Positions 1-10,632 of a stretch of DNA of 64,000 nucleotides are shown in pieces. Source of the stretch: Lineus longissimus (lineage: Eukaryota > Nemertea > Pilidiophora > Heteronemertea > Lineidae); contig NC_088308.1 in NCBI RefSeq assembly GCF_910592395.1, forward strand, positions 10,183,001 to 10,247,000, written 5' to 3'. Each line of letters starts with the position of its first letter. Position 1 is the first letter of the stretch. The position numbers and the translations under genes are program-made. Below the pieces are notes generated by a model. The model had not been told where the DNA came from. It ran no database searches and saw only the letters and a list, made by a program, of their open reading frames with translations.

Positions 1-262
1 TTCAAAATTAAACAAATTAAATACGATTTGAAAGGTATATATGTTCCGTTTTCGTCAAAGAATGATCCAGCCTGGTGTCCGGAACTCCGCCATATTGTTG
101 CTTGTGAAGATGACGTCACGCAGCAAGGGAATTCCCAGTCTGCTAGCTCAATTTCTACCATTTCCTCGTCTTTGACCTCTTCTGAATCCTGACTGACGAC
201 CTCGAAAGAGTCCTCGGGTATCCTCCCTACTTCACAAATCCCAATATATCGGGGAATACTTC
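1..262 (-). other. open frame running off the window edge, unassigned
   Basis: On the minus strand one frame is open from about 262 to the window edge. Its product would be acidic, with a run such as EDSFEVVSQDSEEVKDEEMV. In another frame there is an ATG at 93-91 with a good context, following a TGACGTCA palindrome (a CREB/ATF-type site) at 111-118. This could be the 5' end of a gene lying mostly outside the window, but no domain is recognisable and no splice site confirms it. Chance openness over some 85 codons is possible. Confidence 0.15.
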
Positions 263-464
263 AAAATCTCGTGTTCTTGACATTGTTTTGTGGGGCTGAG
301 TCGTTGCTTCTTGGTGAAAATAATTCGTCTGCTAAAATTCAGAATTTTATACCTACCCAGGCGGTCATTGGTTACGATACCAAGACCGCTCCGATCAAAA
401 CGAGGCGTAATGTATTTTGTATTAGAAACAATGATATACTGTGACTAAGGCCTTTTAGAATTTG

Positions 465-930
465 ATGTAACCTACATTCGATTATAACTAATGCCTATTA
501 TTTTTATTTATTTTTGTTTTTATTCATTTATTAAAACCTCCTTTTCAGGAGAAACAATATACAATGTCATACGTGTAAGACATTACAGGACGATGCAACA
601 GACAACTTAAATACTTTAACTAGAAGCCTTGCTAAAAGGTTAGTCTTTGACGAATTGATAATAACGTCTTGGACAAGAGTTTTGTTCACAACCAAATCAC
701 CGCTACATTTTTCATATGCAATTCTCCAAAATCGATCATGATGATATCGATTGTACGAAAATCAATATGTCATGCAATTTCAAGGGAGTAGCATTCAGTA
801 TTAAAACAAGAACGAATATTCATGTTATACCTGCATGCGTCAATATCGCAATTCGAAGATGCGAGATTCGACGAAGTCGTCAGGATTTCGACCGTAATAT
901 CAACATACAGAAGTCCTGAGGATGAAGTGA
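465..930. repeat. dispersed repeat, copy 1
   Basis: The first part (465-600, containing AAACCTCCTTTTCAGGAG) recurs at 7138-7272. The second part (about 600-930, containing GCTAAAAGGTTAGTCTTTGA and the palindrome ATCGATCATGATGATATCGAT) recurs with substitutions and small indels at 10203-10632. It is therefore one composite repeat whose two halves are found apart elsewhere. No terminal repeats or coding potential are visible; the short frame at 716-919 is not supported. Confidence 0.6.
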
Positions 931-1015
931 TCTCATCAAAATTGCACAAACACAGATTTACGTTATAGACTCCGGAGTGTTGATTAAAAACAGCAAAAAT
1001 GGTGATGTCAAGATT

Positions 1016-1462
1016 AATTATTATTATTATTATTATTAAAACATATTCTAAGAAACAATGTGCTCAAAGTACTAAAATACAGCATTAAAACAATAAGACA
1101 ATAAAACAATTTAGGACCACATGATTAAAAACGGATTTAAAAATAGGCTAATTTTAAAAGTTTTTTTCAATGCCTTCTTGAAGATGCCCAGATCAGCTGT
1201 CGATCGGATGGACAGAGGAAGTTCATTCCACAGCCTTGGGGCGGAAGCCCCAAAATATCTCCCTCCACAGACCATCCTATGGTGGGGGACCTTGAGTTTA
1301 TACTCCCCCGCAGAGCGGAGTGCTCTGCCAGGCCTGCGGAAGGAAACCAACTCCGAGATGTAAGGAGGGGAATGAAGTGCTCGAAAGGTATGGATGAGAA
1401 ATTTGTACCGGATCCTAAACTTCACGGGCAACCCAATGTAGGTCGATCAGTACAGGTGTTAT
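1016..1462 (-). mobile_element. 3' end of a CR1/L2-like non-LTR retrotransposon (part split off by the gypsy insertion)
   Basis: The minus-strand frame 1462-1111 encodes the typical C-terminus of a CR1/L2-type LINE reverse-transcriptase protein: LHWLPVKFRIRYK followed by a P-P-Y-I stretch, then RLWNELPLSIRS and a closing FKKALKKTF. Downstream, at 1017-1037, lies an (ATT/AAT)n microsatellite, the kind of tail seen at the 3' end of this LINE class. The upstream part of the same frame continues at 6469 on the far side of the gypsy element. The copy is strongly 5'-truncated. Family assignment rests on the motif only. Confidence 0.75.
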
Positions 1463-1578
1463 TGTTGTAATAGTGGTATAGTGAAGGTAACGATAGATAT
1501 TCTTACTGTAAACTTTATTGTGTCGGAACGGCCATCTTGGCTAACTCCCAGCGTCCTCACGTGACGCATATCACAACA
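1463..1578 (-). repeat. 3' LTR of the gypsy element
   Basis: 116 bp, TG...CA bounded, identical to 6353-6468 except at two positions (about 1495 and 1549). Because the element is on the minus strand, this is the downstream LTR. It contains a CACGTGACG (E-box/CRE-like) stretch. Confidence 0.95.
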
Positions 1579-1589
1579 TCCCCCTTCTC
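1579..1589 (-). promoter_or_regulatory. polypurine tract of the gypsy element
   Basis: The minus strand reads GAGAAGGGGGA immediately before the 3' LTR. This is the plus-strand primer position in LTR retrotransposons. Confidence 0.85.
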
Positions 1590-1920
1590 ACAACAGTCCA
1601 TAGTGAACATGACAACTTCTAAAAGTCCATCTTAGCAAGGTACGATATCTGAGAACCTTAAATCCGAATAACTACCAGAGTCAGTTCGTTACTACTATCC
1701 TGGGCGTGATTACGAATTACTTGTACTAGTAAAGACAGCAGAACTAATAGTATGGCGCGCGCGACACCTTGGAGAGAACACCGAATATAAGAACTGTCAA
1801 AACTGAAAACAACAAAACATATCTACAACTCTAGTCCAAACGAATAATATTGTCGCGTGCGCTTACTCTGAACATTGCGCAAACTGATGTTTATTGTTCT
1901 TAACCTTCCTAACGTATTTG

Positions 1921-4900
1921 CTAGTCGTCGCGGTACCTGATTGGTTTTACGACTGTGCGACCTGAACGAGTAGAGACAACCTGCTTCGGATTACTAGTAG
2001 CTGGGACCTTTCCTGGGCTCGCATTGCGGAGTTCTCCGTTCGGCATGCTTGGTGGTCCCGGACACGTAGTATCATTTCCCTGGCTGGCATCAGTCTGAAA
2101 TGCCACCTGGTCACTGGGTGGTGGAATTACCGGCACATGATGATGACCTGGGTTGATACGTGTAGCGACAGGCTGTATAGCGGGGTTGGCAGCCTGTGGT
2201 ACCGCATGGACGTGACGCCGGTTTCTACGCAGTCGTACACCTTGGCTCGTCTCAAGGATGTACGATCTTGGTGGGTACTCCAACTGTTCAATCACTTTGC
2301 CTGGTTTCCATGTCTCACTCAGCTTGTCGTAATAGCGGATAATCTGGCCCGTGAGCAACGGTGGCAGGTCTTCAGGAAGGGCGGTTTGATCGTATTGTTC
2401 CTTCATGGTTTGACTTTTCTTTTCTAGTTGTTGTCTCTGCTGGGCTGTAGCGCTGGTAGTAGTGTGATGCGACGGAATCAGCGTGTTCAGACGACGGCCA
2501 AACATCATCTCGGCAGGAGATGGTAACCCCGGCCCAATAGGTGTGGCTCTAAGGTTCATCATGGCTACATCCAAAGATTTGCCCGTCTTCGTACATTTCT
2601 TGATAGTACGCTTTACAAGATCCACCATGGCTTCGCTGAAACCATTACTCTGCGGGTATCGTGGCGATGAGGTTGTGTGCGTAATGGACCACTCACTGCA
2701 GAACGTCTTCATCTCGGCTCCTGTGTAGTGTCCTCCATTGTCACTGATGATCTCGTCTGGTCAGCCGAAGAAGCTGCAGGCACTGCGGATTTCTTTCGTG
2801 ACTTTCTTGCAAGTAACGGGTGGCGGCATCTCTGCAACAATCGGGTACTTGGTGAAGTAGTCCGCTAAGACAAGATACATACGACCGTTAACCTCAAATA
2901 GATCTGAGGCCAATTTCATCCATGGTCCTTTGGCAATCTCATGCGGGATAAGGGGCTCCTTCTTGTCTTGAGGTCGGTACTCCTGGCAAGTACTGCATTT
3001 CGAGACAAGATCTTCCACATCTTTGTTAATGTTGGCCAGTATACCAATTCCCTCGCCAGCCTTCTTGTTTTCTCAATGCCCTGGTGAGCATCGTGGAGCT
3101 GTTCGAGGATGTTTTTTCGAAGTGTCTCTGGAATAACGACTTGCTTTTCCTTGAACAGTATACCATCCTCAATAGCTAGCTCATCTCTGTATGACCAGGA
3201 CTGCCTTAATGGTGCTGGAAGATCATGCTGTTTTGCTGGCCAGCCTCTCCAGATGTACTCGCTTAATTGCTGCAGGACTGGATCGCTGCTTGTGAGGTCA
3301 CGGAGTTGCTGTGGTTTGTAGATTCCACAGTGGACAAGGTCTTGGTTGATCGTGTCACCCTCTATCTCTTGATCCTGGTAAGTTTCTGGCACTACATCAG
3401 CTGCGACAGAATGGACTCTGGTAGCTAGTTTTACTTCAGTATTATTTGACGGGTTGGGCAGGCGACTTAGCACATCAAAGAGAATCATCTCGGAGCCGGG
3501 GCGATAAACTAGTTCAAAGTTGTATCCTCCAATTTTCTGGAACATTCGATCTAGGCGGCCTGGTAGTCGGTAGAGAGGCTTCTCTTTTAGCATCACAAGG
3601 GGCTTGTGGTCCGTGATAGCGGTAAAAAATCGGCCGTAAAGGTATGTGTGAAACCGCTCAATGCCATGAACGAGACCAAGTGCTTCACGCTCTATGTTCG
3701 AGTATCTTGACTGAGTGTCTGATAGGGCTTTGGATGCAAAAGCAACAGGCCGACCATGCTGGAGTAGAGCTGCACCGAGTCCTTTCTGGGATGCATCAAC
3801 CTCGAGGGTCACTGGCTGCTTCGGGTCATAGTAAGCCAGGGTGGAGTCACTAGAGATGAGGGTTTTAAGGTGCTCAAACTGTTTCTGATGGTCTTCAGAC
3901 CACTCAAACGGAACGTCTTTCTTCAGTAGGCCACGGAGAATACATGCCTCGGCACTGTAGTTTGGTATGTGCGGACTCAGGTATGTCATCATGCCCAGGA
4001 ATCGATGGAGATCGTCCTTGTCCTGAGGTACGGGCATCTCAGCGATATCTTTCACCTTCCCGGGATCAGGTCGCACGCCTCTACTACTGTACAAATTACC
4101 AAAGAATGGTACCGACGGCTTTCGAATGAGACACTTTGTACTGTTGAAGACGACACCAGCTGGTCCAGACTTTTCCATCAGGGCTACCAGGTTGCTATCA
4201 TGGTGCGCATCACCTTCACCTCCTACGATTACGTCGTCTGCTATGCCTACGGTGCATGTCAGGCCTTCTAAGACATCGTCCATCCTGCTCTGGAAGATGT
4301 CTTGGCTCACTGCCAAGCCAAACGGTAGATGGGTCCAGCAATACCGTCCGAATGGAGTCCTGAGGTCGGTGAGAAGCTGGCTTTCTTCTTCCAGGGGTAT
4401 GGCCCAGTATCCTGATTTTGCATCAAGTTTGCTGAATACGGTACATCTGGCTAGTGCATGGTTGATTTCTTCAATGGTGGGTATCTTGTGCGGGCATCTC
4501 TTGAGTGCTTTGTTGAGCTTTTGGGGATCAAGGCAAATTCTAAGTTAGCCATCTGATTTTTCTGCAAATGCTAGGCTGGAACACCAATCTGTGTGCTCTG
4601 TTACTTTCCTGATTACACCCATCTTTTCTATGTGATCCAGCTCGGTTTTGAGTCTTGGCTTCATGTGGATGGCATACTTTCGTGGGGGGTCTTGGAATGG
4701 CACAGCATCTTCTTTCAGGTGTAGCTTGACTGGTTTCCCGAGATTACCAATGGTATCAAACTGGTTTGGGTATGCCCTCATCAAATCCGCAACAGACTTT
4801 ATGGGTTTAGCCTGTTTGGTCTCTGGGGTTGAAATAGTCTGTGCATCACAGTGGATCGTAACAAGCTTCATAGAGCGGCATGACGGCAGGCCTAGGACAG

Positions 4901-6133
4901 CTGGCCCTGGAACATCAACGACATAGAAGGTAACATCCTGAAATGGCTGGTCCTTGTACCTGCATTTTATGATTATTGTCCCCCAGCAGGATATACGCTG
5001 ACTACTGTAGGCTGTGAGTACAGTGTTGACAAGTGGTTTCAGTCTCTGCTTGGTAGCTGTTTTCCCATACATTTGTTTGTATGTGCGGACAGGCAGGGTG
5101 TTTCCTGATGCGCCAGTATCTATCTTCAGCTCCAAAAGATGCGTTCCTTTTATGTCTGGGATTCTCACATCCAAGTTGACGTAGGCTTCTGTTTCAGGTT
5201 TGACCCCAGTACGAAGTGCATCTAAACACGCACTTGATATTTTGATGGAGCTGAACTGCTGTAGACCAAGTGTTTCTGGGTCACTCTGGTCGGAATCTCG
5301 TTCATCTGTGTAGCCAATTTCGTGAACAGGCCTCCTGTTACCTCTTCTACCAGTACCACTACCACGTCTACCACGTCGCTCAGCATTTTGATAGGGCTTC
5401 CGTCCATTTTTCGATTTTCTGCAACATTTTTCCCAGTGGCCAAGAGTCCCACAGGCCTTACATTCATCATTATAGGCAGGGCACTGGCGTGGTTTGTGAT
5501 GAAGCAGGCAGTTGCCGCATGGCTGGCGACTCGGCCTCGACTTGACAGCATCAACATCCATCCTTGCAGCTGCGCCAGATTCTTGCGTGAGTGCTGACGT
5601 TATGCTCTTGTGGCCAGCAACTATGGCCTCGTGTTTGCGGCCTTCAGCAACAGCAGCAGCTAAGGTGATACCACTGATAGGTTTACTCAAAAGAAAGTTC
5701 CGATAATCAAGGATTGGGGTGCTTGCAGTGATTAGCTAAATTACCCTCTCCTCTAATTCACCTTTGGTCTCAAAACCACATTCATTAGCTAAGGTTCGTG
5801 TTCTATTCACAAAGTCATCAAGAGTTTCATCTTTCTTCTGCAGGTAGTTGCGTAATTGCAGCCTTTTCACTCGTGGGTTGACAGCTATGCGTAGTTGATC
5901 TTGAAAAAGCGCCCAGAGTTTATCTGGATCTTTCTTATCTGGATCAGACAACCCACTAGCATTTAGGCGTCGTAAGCCTTCGTCACCTATGCCCCGCAAA
6001 ATCTTCAGCGCTTTCTTTGGCTTGTCCGTTATTCCTTCATCTTCACAGAATAATTCCATATTCTGTTTAAACAACTTAAATGATTTGACTGGTCCGGTTT
6101 GGACCAGTCCATTTGTGGAATTTTACCGGGCAT
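1921..6133 (-). pseudogene. gag-pol of the gypsy element, broken in at least five places
   Basis: Gag probably begins at the ATG 6133-6131. In order, the sequence shows: a gag core; a zinc-knuckle pair including CKACGTLGHWEKCC (CX2CX4HX4C); a protease with DTGAS; a reverse transcriptase whose active site reads IADD; an RNase H with EVDASQKGLGAAL and TDHKPL; the integrase zinc region with CSTC; the DDE core with SDNG and the glutamate in SEAMV; and a C-terminal chromatin/DNA-binding part ending at 1921. Gag and pol share one frame up to the integrase. Breaks: frameshift near 6083, TAG at 5736-5738, TAA at 4545-4547 in RT, frameshift near 3035 in the integrase zinc region, TGA at 2761-2763. It cannot make its own proteins, so any recent movement would need help in trans. 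Confidence 0.93.
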
Positions 6134-6340
6134 GTTTTCAAAGACAAAGTTCTACGTTTCGATGTTCTGGTGATTACGATAAGCCTTCCCTGTGCAGTGT
6201 TGATGCACAGTGTGCAGTATGTTGGCGTTATGACGTGCGGCCGTGCGTGCCTTTCCGATGACTTATACCGGTAGTTCTGTGCTAATAACTTCGTATGAGG
6301 CTTGACTATTGTGTTCTACAATTCGTTATTGATAACTTTA

Positions 6341-6352
6341 CCGCTGCCACCA
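6341..6352 (-). promoter_or_regulatory. tRNA primer-binding site of the gypsy element
   Basis: Directly after the 5' LTR the minus strand reads TGGTGGCAGCGG. It begins with TGG, complementary to the CCA 3' end of a tRNA, as expected for minus-strand priming. I did not assign the tRNA species. Confidence 0.8.
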
Positions 6353-6468
6353 TGTTGTAATAGTGGTATAGTGAAGGTAACGATGGATATTCTTACTGTA
6401 AACTTTATTGTGTCGGAACGGCCATCTTGGCTAACTCCAAGCGTCCTCACGTGACGCATATCACAACA
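6353..6468 (-). repeat. 5' LTR of the gypsy element
   Basis: 116 bp, TG...CA bounded, the upstream LTR for the minus-strand element. 116 bp is very short for a gypsy LTR. The 5-bp direct repeat GTTAT follows at 6469-6473 and matches 1458-1462. Confidence 0.95.
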
Positions 6469-6565
6469 GTTATGTGGTCAGACTTTTTAGTACAAGTGAT
6501 CAAACTTGCCGAGGCGTTTTGAACTTTCTGTAGGGATTGCACAAGTTGACGGGCGATAGACGCAT
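6469..6565 (-). mobile_element. upstream part of the interrupted CR1/L2-like LINE
   Basis: On the minus strand this encodes LQKVQNASASLITCTKKSDH, the motif that directly precedes LHWLPV in CR1/L2-like LINE proteins. Its frame joins the 1462-1111 frame exactly once the gypsy element and one copy of the GTTAT duplication are removed. This shows that a single LINE copy was the target. The 5' truncation point lies around 6540-6570; beyond it the frame stays open but no longer looks like a LINE. Confidence 0.7.
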
Positions 6566-6569
6566 TCTT

Positions 6570-7137
6570 CCGAGCAGGCCGGAGACATTCGTTAGAATTT
6601 ACGAAGGTGCCACGCAGAAGCAAAACAGTTACTTGTTTATAGACGGGCACCAGAACACCTCGGAAGAAGACATTTTTGGAGAAGACTTTCAGAACGCTTT
6701 TGTTCCGCACGCAAAAAAGGGCGGTGGAGGAGGGAAAAAATAAAGGCATCTCGATATTGTGTCCAATATAACGCCTGTTGTAAACGTACAAATTAGATAC
6801 CTTTGAATTTATGTGGCTTTTATGCGGTAAAAATACAAAACAAAGCCTTGAAAAACGACATATCCACATAGTGCATTTTCAATTTCACGTTTTGACCATT
6901 TATTTGACTCGTTTCGTTTGACCTGTTTCTTTTGACACGTTTCAGTGTTTACATACTACCGTCTTTGATTATGATGTAGTGAACTACATTTCGATATTGC
7001 TTTTAATGACTGGGGCCTATTGTTTTGTACCTGAATACCAAAGTTGGCTTTAATGAGTCGCTGAATTCTGCTGATATCGCGTTAACACGTGCACTCGTTC
7101 TCAAGATTTTAACAGATAAGGTCCATCCATCTTGGTT
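6570..7137. other. no gene seen
   Basis: Small open frames on both strands overlap each other, and none shows a domain, splice signal or repeat structure. I treat this as non-coding flank of the LINE. Confidence 0.5.
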
Positions 7138-7272
7138 TTGATGTGAGCTACATTTGATTATAACTAATGCCTATTATTTGAAATCTTTATATTTTTATTT
7201 ATTTAATGAAACCTCCTTTTCAGGAGAAGCAATATACATACATGTAAGACATTTACAGGACTGTAAAGCAGA
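7138..7272. repeat. dispersed repeat, copy 2 (first half only)
   Basis: Matches 465-600, including the stretches GATTATAACTAATGCCTATT and AAACCTCCTTTTCAGGAG, with small indels in the T-rich middle. The second half of the composite repeat is absent here. Confidence 0.6.
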
Positions 7273-9739
7273 AAAAATTAAATGATACATGTTGGGTTCA
7301 CCTATGACACATCTGATGTGCGCTTCCAACAAAAATATCTATAATATATTATTCACAAAAGGGTTTCTATTTATTTCAATGTATGTTTTAGTTCCAAGCT
7401 TTATCTTTCCATTTGCATAAAAAAACATCAATTTCTAAACCGATTAGAATAGAGTTAATAAGCTTTTAATTAGAGGTCATAATTTGAGTTTTGAACAATC
7501 CTGCAGACTTCACGATGCGACATATCGGTTTCTGGTTTGGACTCACAGATCGAGGCATGGTGCATGCAGGTGCTAACGATCCGTTTGTTCTAAAAATACA
7601 TTCCATTTAATTGGTATAAACCAATTAATGCCATAAAAGGCATTTCTGAATATTGCCTGTTTCCGTCCGAATATTTTAAAAAAGCAATCGTTGGGATCTG
7701 GAATACACTGATGGCTATATTTTACAAAATAATGTTTCAAATATATTCATCTATAAAAGATAAAAACTTGTGACAAAAAGCTGAAAATAACGCCTGCCGA
7801 CCGCCAGTTACAACCTTGTTATTGTAATTCAAGTCATTCCCGCCCCTGCCTATAGCTGAAGTCGGATATTCTATGGTCACTTGCGTTAACTTGTGGTCAA
7901 TTTCAAACCAGGTCAATGGGCCCAACCTCGTTTACCGAGGGGTCATTACGGGCTCCTGTGGTCACTTGCACTGCCCCTGGTATCATGTTGAGCTAAAACA
8001 TAATTGATTGGTCAACGAATAACCTTTGACATGCAAATAAGATGTAAATAATGTTTTGAAACTTGGCATATTTATGACATATTGAATCGGTGAAAAGGGC
8101 GGCATTGTCAGTCTGCATGACCATTTACCCTAATGCGATCACCAATCAATTGACGGCATAATATAACTTCATTGACACGGATAATATATGAAACTAATGC
8201 TGATATAAAAAATTAATTGCCTCTACAAGAAAATTGCGTCACTTAGTCGGGCCATGCGGGCACTCGGAGCAAAATAGAATGGAAGAAGCACGTGTTACAA
8301 ATGCTAATCGCACGAGCACTGTGAAAATATTATTTCGAAATCCCCTTTTGATGATTTATTTTTTATTTAAGTATAATACTTCTTTATCTGTATTCATCCA
8401 GAGATAATTGCTCAATTTTACAATCATTTGGTCGCTTACAAACGGTTTTGGTGATGATGAAGCAGTGCTGACACGTAGTGCCCGAATAGACGGGTCATAG
8501 GTCAAACATGATAACTCACACAACGTAGTGAGTGTAATGGTTACGTATGTTGAACTGTATTCAAATTCATATATCCATCATGTCCATCGAATCTGAAAAA
8601 AATTGTGCAGACCCATGACAATTCTGGTTCCGGTACAGTTTGTCGCATTCCATACGGGCCGCGCGTTGGCCGATCCTGCATTCACGACGCACCGCACCCA
8701 CAGTTACCACGTTGGACGTGATTCCCATTGTTTCCTTCCTCGTGACGCCATTATTTCATGACGTCATGAGCCATTGACCATTCACACAAGTAGATTTATT
8801 CACACCGGCGCCACTCAAGTGCAGGTGTGGGACATCATGTATTTAGAAATTTCTGCTAGGGTCTCATTAGGGAGTGGTTTTTTTTATTCATGCGCAGCCC
8901 CCACTGTAGTTCCTAAAATCATTGATTTCTCGGTCCTTACAGTATGTCAGTGTTGATTCAGCCGTTGTTTTGGCAAAGACATGTTTTTAAAACCTAGAGC
9001 GCTACTCAATAACAAGAAACTACGCATTTATACTGTTGTTGCCAACGTATGTGTACACTGAACTTGGGATGTGCGTCGGCCCCGTGTTGAAATGCCGTCC
9101 AGTGCCAGTTGGTGCTTTTTTCGCTGATTTGTGCAAAATTCAACATATCTCAAAAGTTCAATGGTTGACCCTCGATTTTTTTTTGATTTTTGTGTAGCGT
9201 AAGCAACTGTCTTTCATGGGAGAATGGTCTCTGTAAGAATTTTTCAGGAAGAAATGTATAATATTTGGGGTTTTTCGTGATTGTCCGGCCCAATTGGCAA
9301 TATTTCCATTTGGGATGGTGAACAGAGCTAGGAGCAAATGCGACGCTTATGATTTATTTAAAGAAATAAAATGCCCGATTTAACATCCTGCAGAATCAGG
9401 GGAATCAGGCGTTTCCAGTGATATACGACACAAATGGGTTGTCCTCATGCATTCACTTTGGAAACGCATTTTAAAATAGATGTTACGTCCTGTTAATTGG
9501 GCACGTCATCATCACGTACATTTGGGAAAAACTCCCTAACAGACCTCGGACATACAGGACAACGTCGGTGGAGACAGTTGTGACATTTCAATTTTCATTG
9601 CATAGATTTGACGGACTGATTTGGAAATTCATTCCAACCATGCAACTGTTTCAGAAATGAGAAAAAGATCCTGGGTGTCATGACATGCATTCAATTATTA
9701 TTTCGCCACATAGAGCTGCTTCTGTCAGCAGATATGAGA
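7273..9739. other. AT-rich non-coding stretch, no gene seen
   Basis: No frame above chance length and no recognisable motif. Around 8640-8770 there is a short GC-richer patch with a TGACGTCA-type palindrome at 8759-8766, which could be regulatory. I see no transcript structure to go with it. Confidence 0.4.
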
Positions 9740-9890
9740 CAGCTACCGGGGCGGCCCCCCCCCCCCCCCCAATGTACTGACTAAAACCTGTCACATTCAG
9801 AGAACGGGGGTGGGGGTTTGGGGTACTCATCCCCCAATGTACTGGCTAAATATGTCAGAAGGACGGGGGTTTGGGGGGCTCCCCCATGTC
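9740..9890. repeat. poly-C run and short degenerate duplication
   Basis: An 18-base C run at about 9753-9770 is followed by two copies of a G/C-rich ~65-bp unit containing CCCAATGTACTG(A/G)CTAAA and GGGGGTTTGGGG. The G-tracts could form a G-quadruplex on the plus strand. Confidence 0.5.
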
Positions 9891-10202
9891 AAACAGTTGT
9901 GTGAGTTCACTAGAGCTTGCTCTTTACATATTAAGTCACCCCCATATTCTGGCTGTGACGAGAGAATGACGTACACGAGTATCCAGGGTCTAGTGGTACA
10001 GCCATTTTGAATGCTAATCAAGTAGATCCCGGATGAAGAGGCTGCAATGGGCCTATCTCTGATTGACCGACGATGAAAGCCGAAAACGGCATTGAAATAC
10101 ATTTTTGAAAAGAGTACATAATTGCGCGACGAAGGGAATTAAATCTGCATGTAGGCATTAGTTAAGAGGATCCCGCTTGTCAAAAGTGCTTGCCGTATAG
10201 GT

Positions 10203-10632
10203 GAACCCCAACCTTAACTAGAAATCTTGCTAAAAGGTTAGTCTTTGATGATTAAAAAATAACGTCTTGGACGAGAGTTTTGTTCACAGCCAAATCACCC
10301 CCACATTTTTCATACATATATGCAATTGTCCAAGATCGATCATGATGATATCGATCGGACGAAAGCAATATCTGATTCAGTTTCATGACAATACCTCCAT
10401 TTTATACATTCCATGAAATCCATTATAGTTCAACACTATAGGCCTAAATGCACAAAAATATCTTTAGGCATGCCATTAAGTTGAAATGTATGTGTATTCT
10501 GCTAAACAAAACGATTTGACAGAAGTCCATTGTATTTCCTGTGTGAATATCGCGATAGAATGGAGATTCGCCGAGATGGACAGGATTAGGACAGTCAGAT
10601 TAACACATACGGAAGTGCTGAGGATGAAGTGT
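10203..10632. repeat. dispersed repeat, copy 3 (second half only)
   Basis: Corresponds to about 600-930: AACTAGAAATCTTGCTAAAAG, ATAACGTCTTGGACGAGAGT and the ATCGATCATGATGATATCGAT palindrome are conserved. It ends with GTGCTGAGGATGAAGTG, as at 910-930. Confidence 0.6.

Larger units (their letters stand above)
1463..6468 (-). mobile_element. full-length Ty3/gypsy LTR retrotransposon, coding-defective
   Basis: A complete insertion of 5006 bp. LTRs of 116 bp (TGTTGT...CACAACA) flank an internal region with a primer-binding site next to the 5' LTR, a gag-pol coding region in the order gag, protease, RT, RNase H, integrase, and a polypurine tract beside the 3' LTR. GTTAT is duplicated at 1458-1462 and 6469-6473. 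The LTRs differ at 2 of 116 positions, so the insertion is young. RT-RNase H-integrase order places it in Ty3/gypsy (Metaviridae), not copia. No envelope gene is seen. Confidence 0.95.

Noticed and set aside
6537-6743. 68-codon frame ending in a Gly/Lys run
   Set aside because: Overlaps the LINE remnant in antisense; no support.
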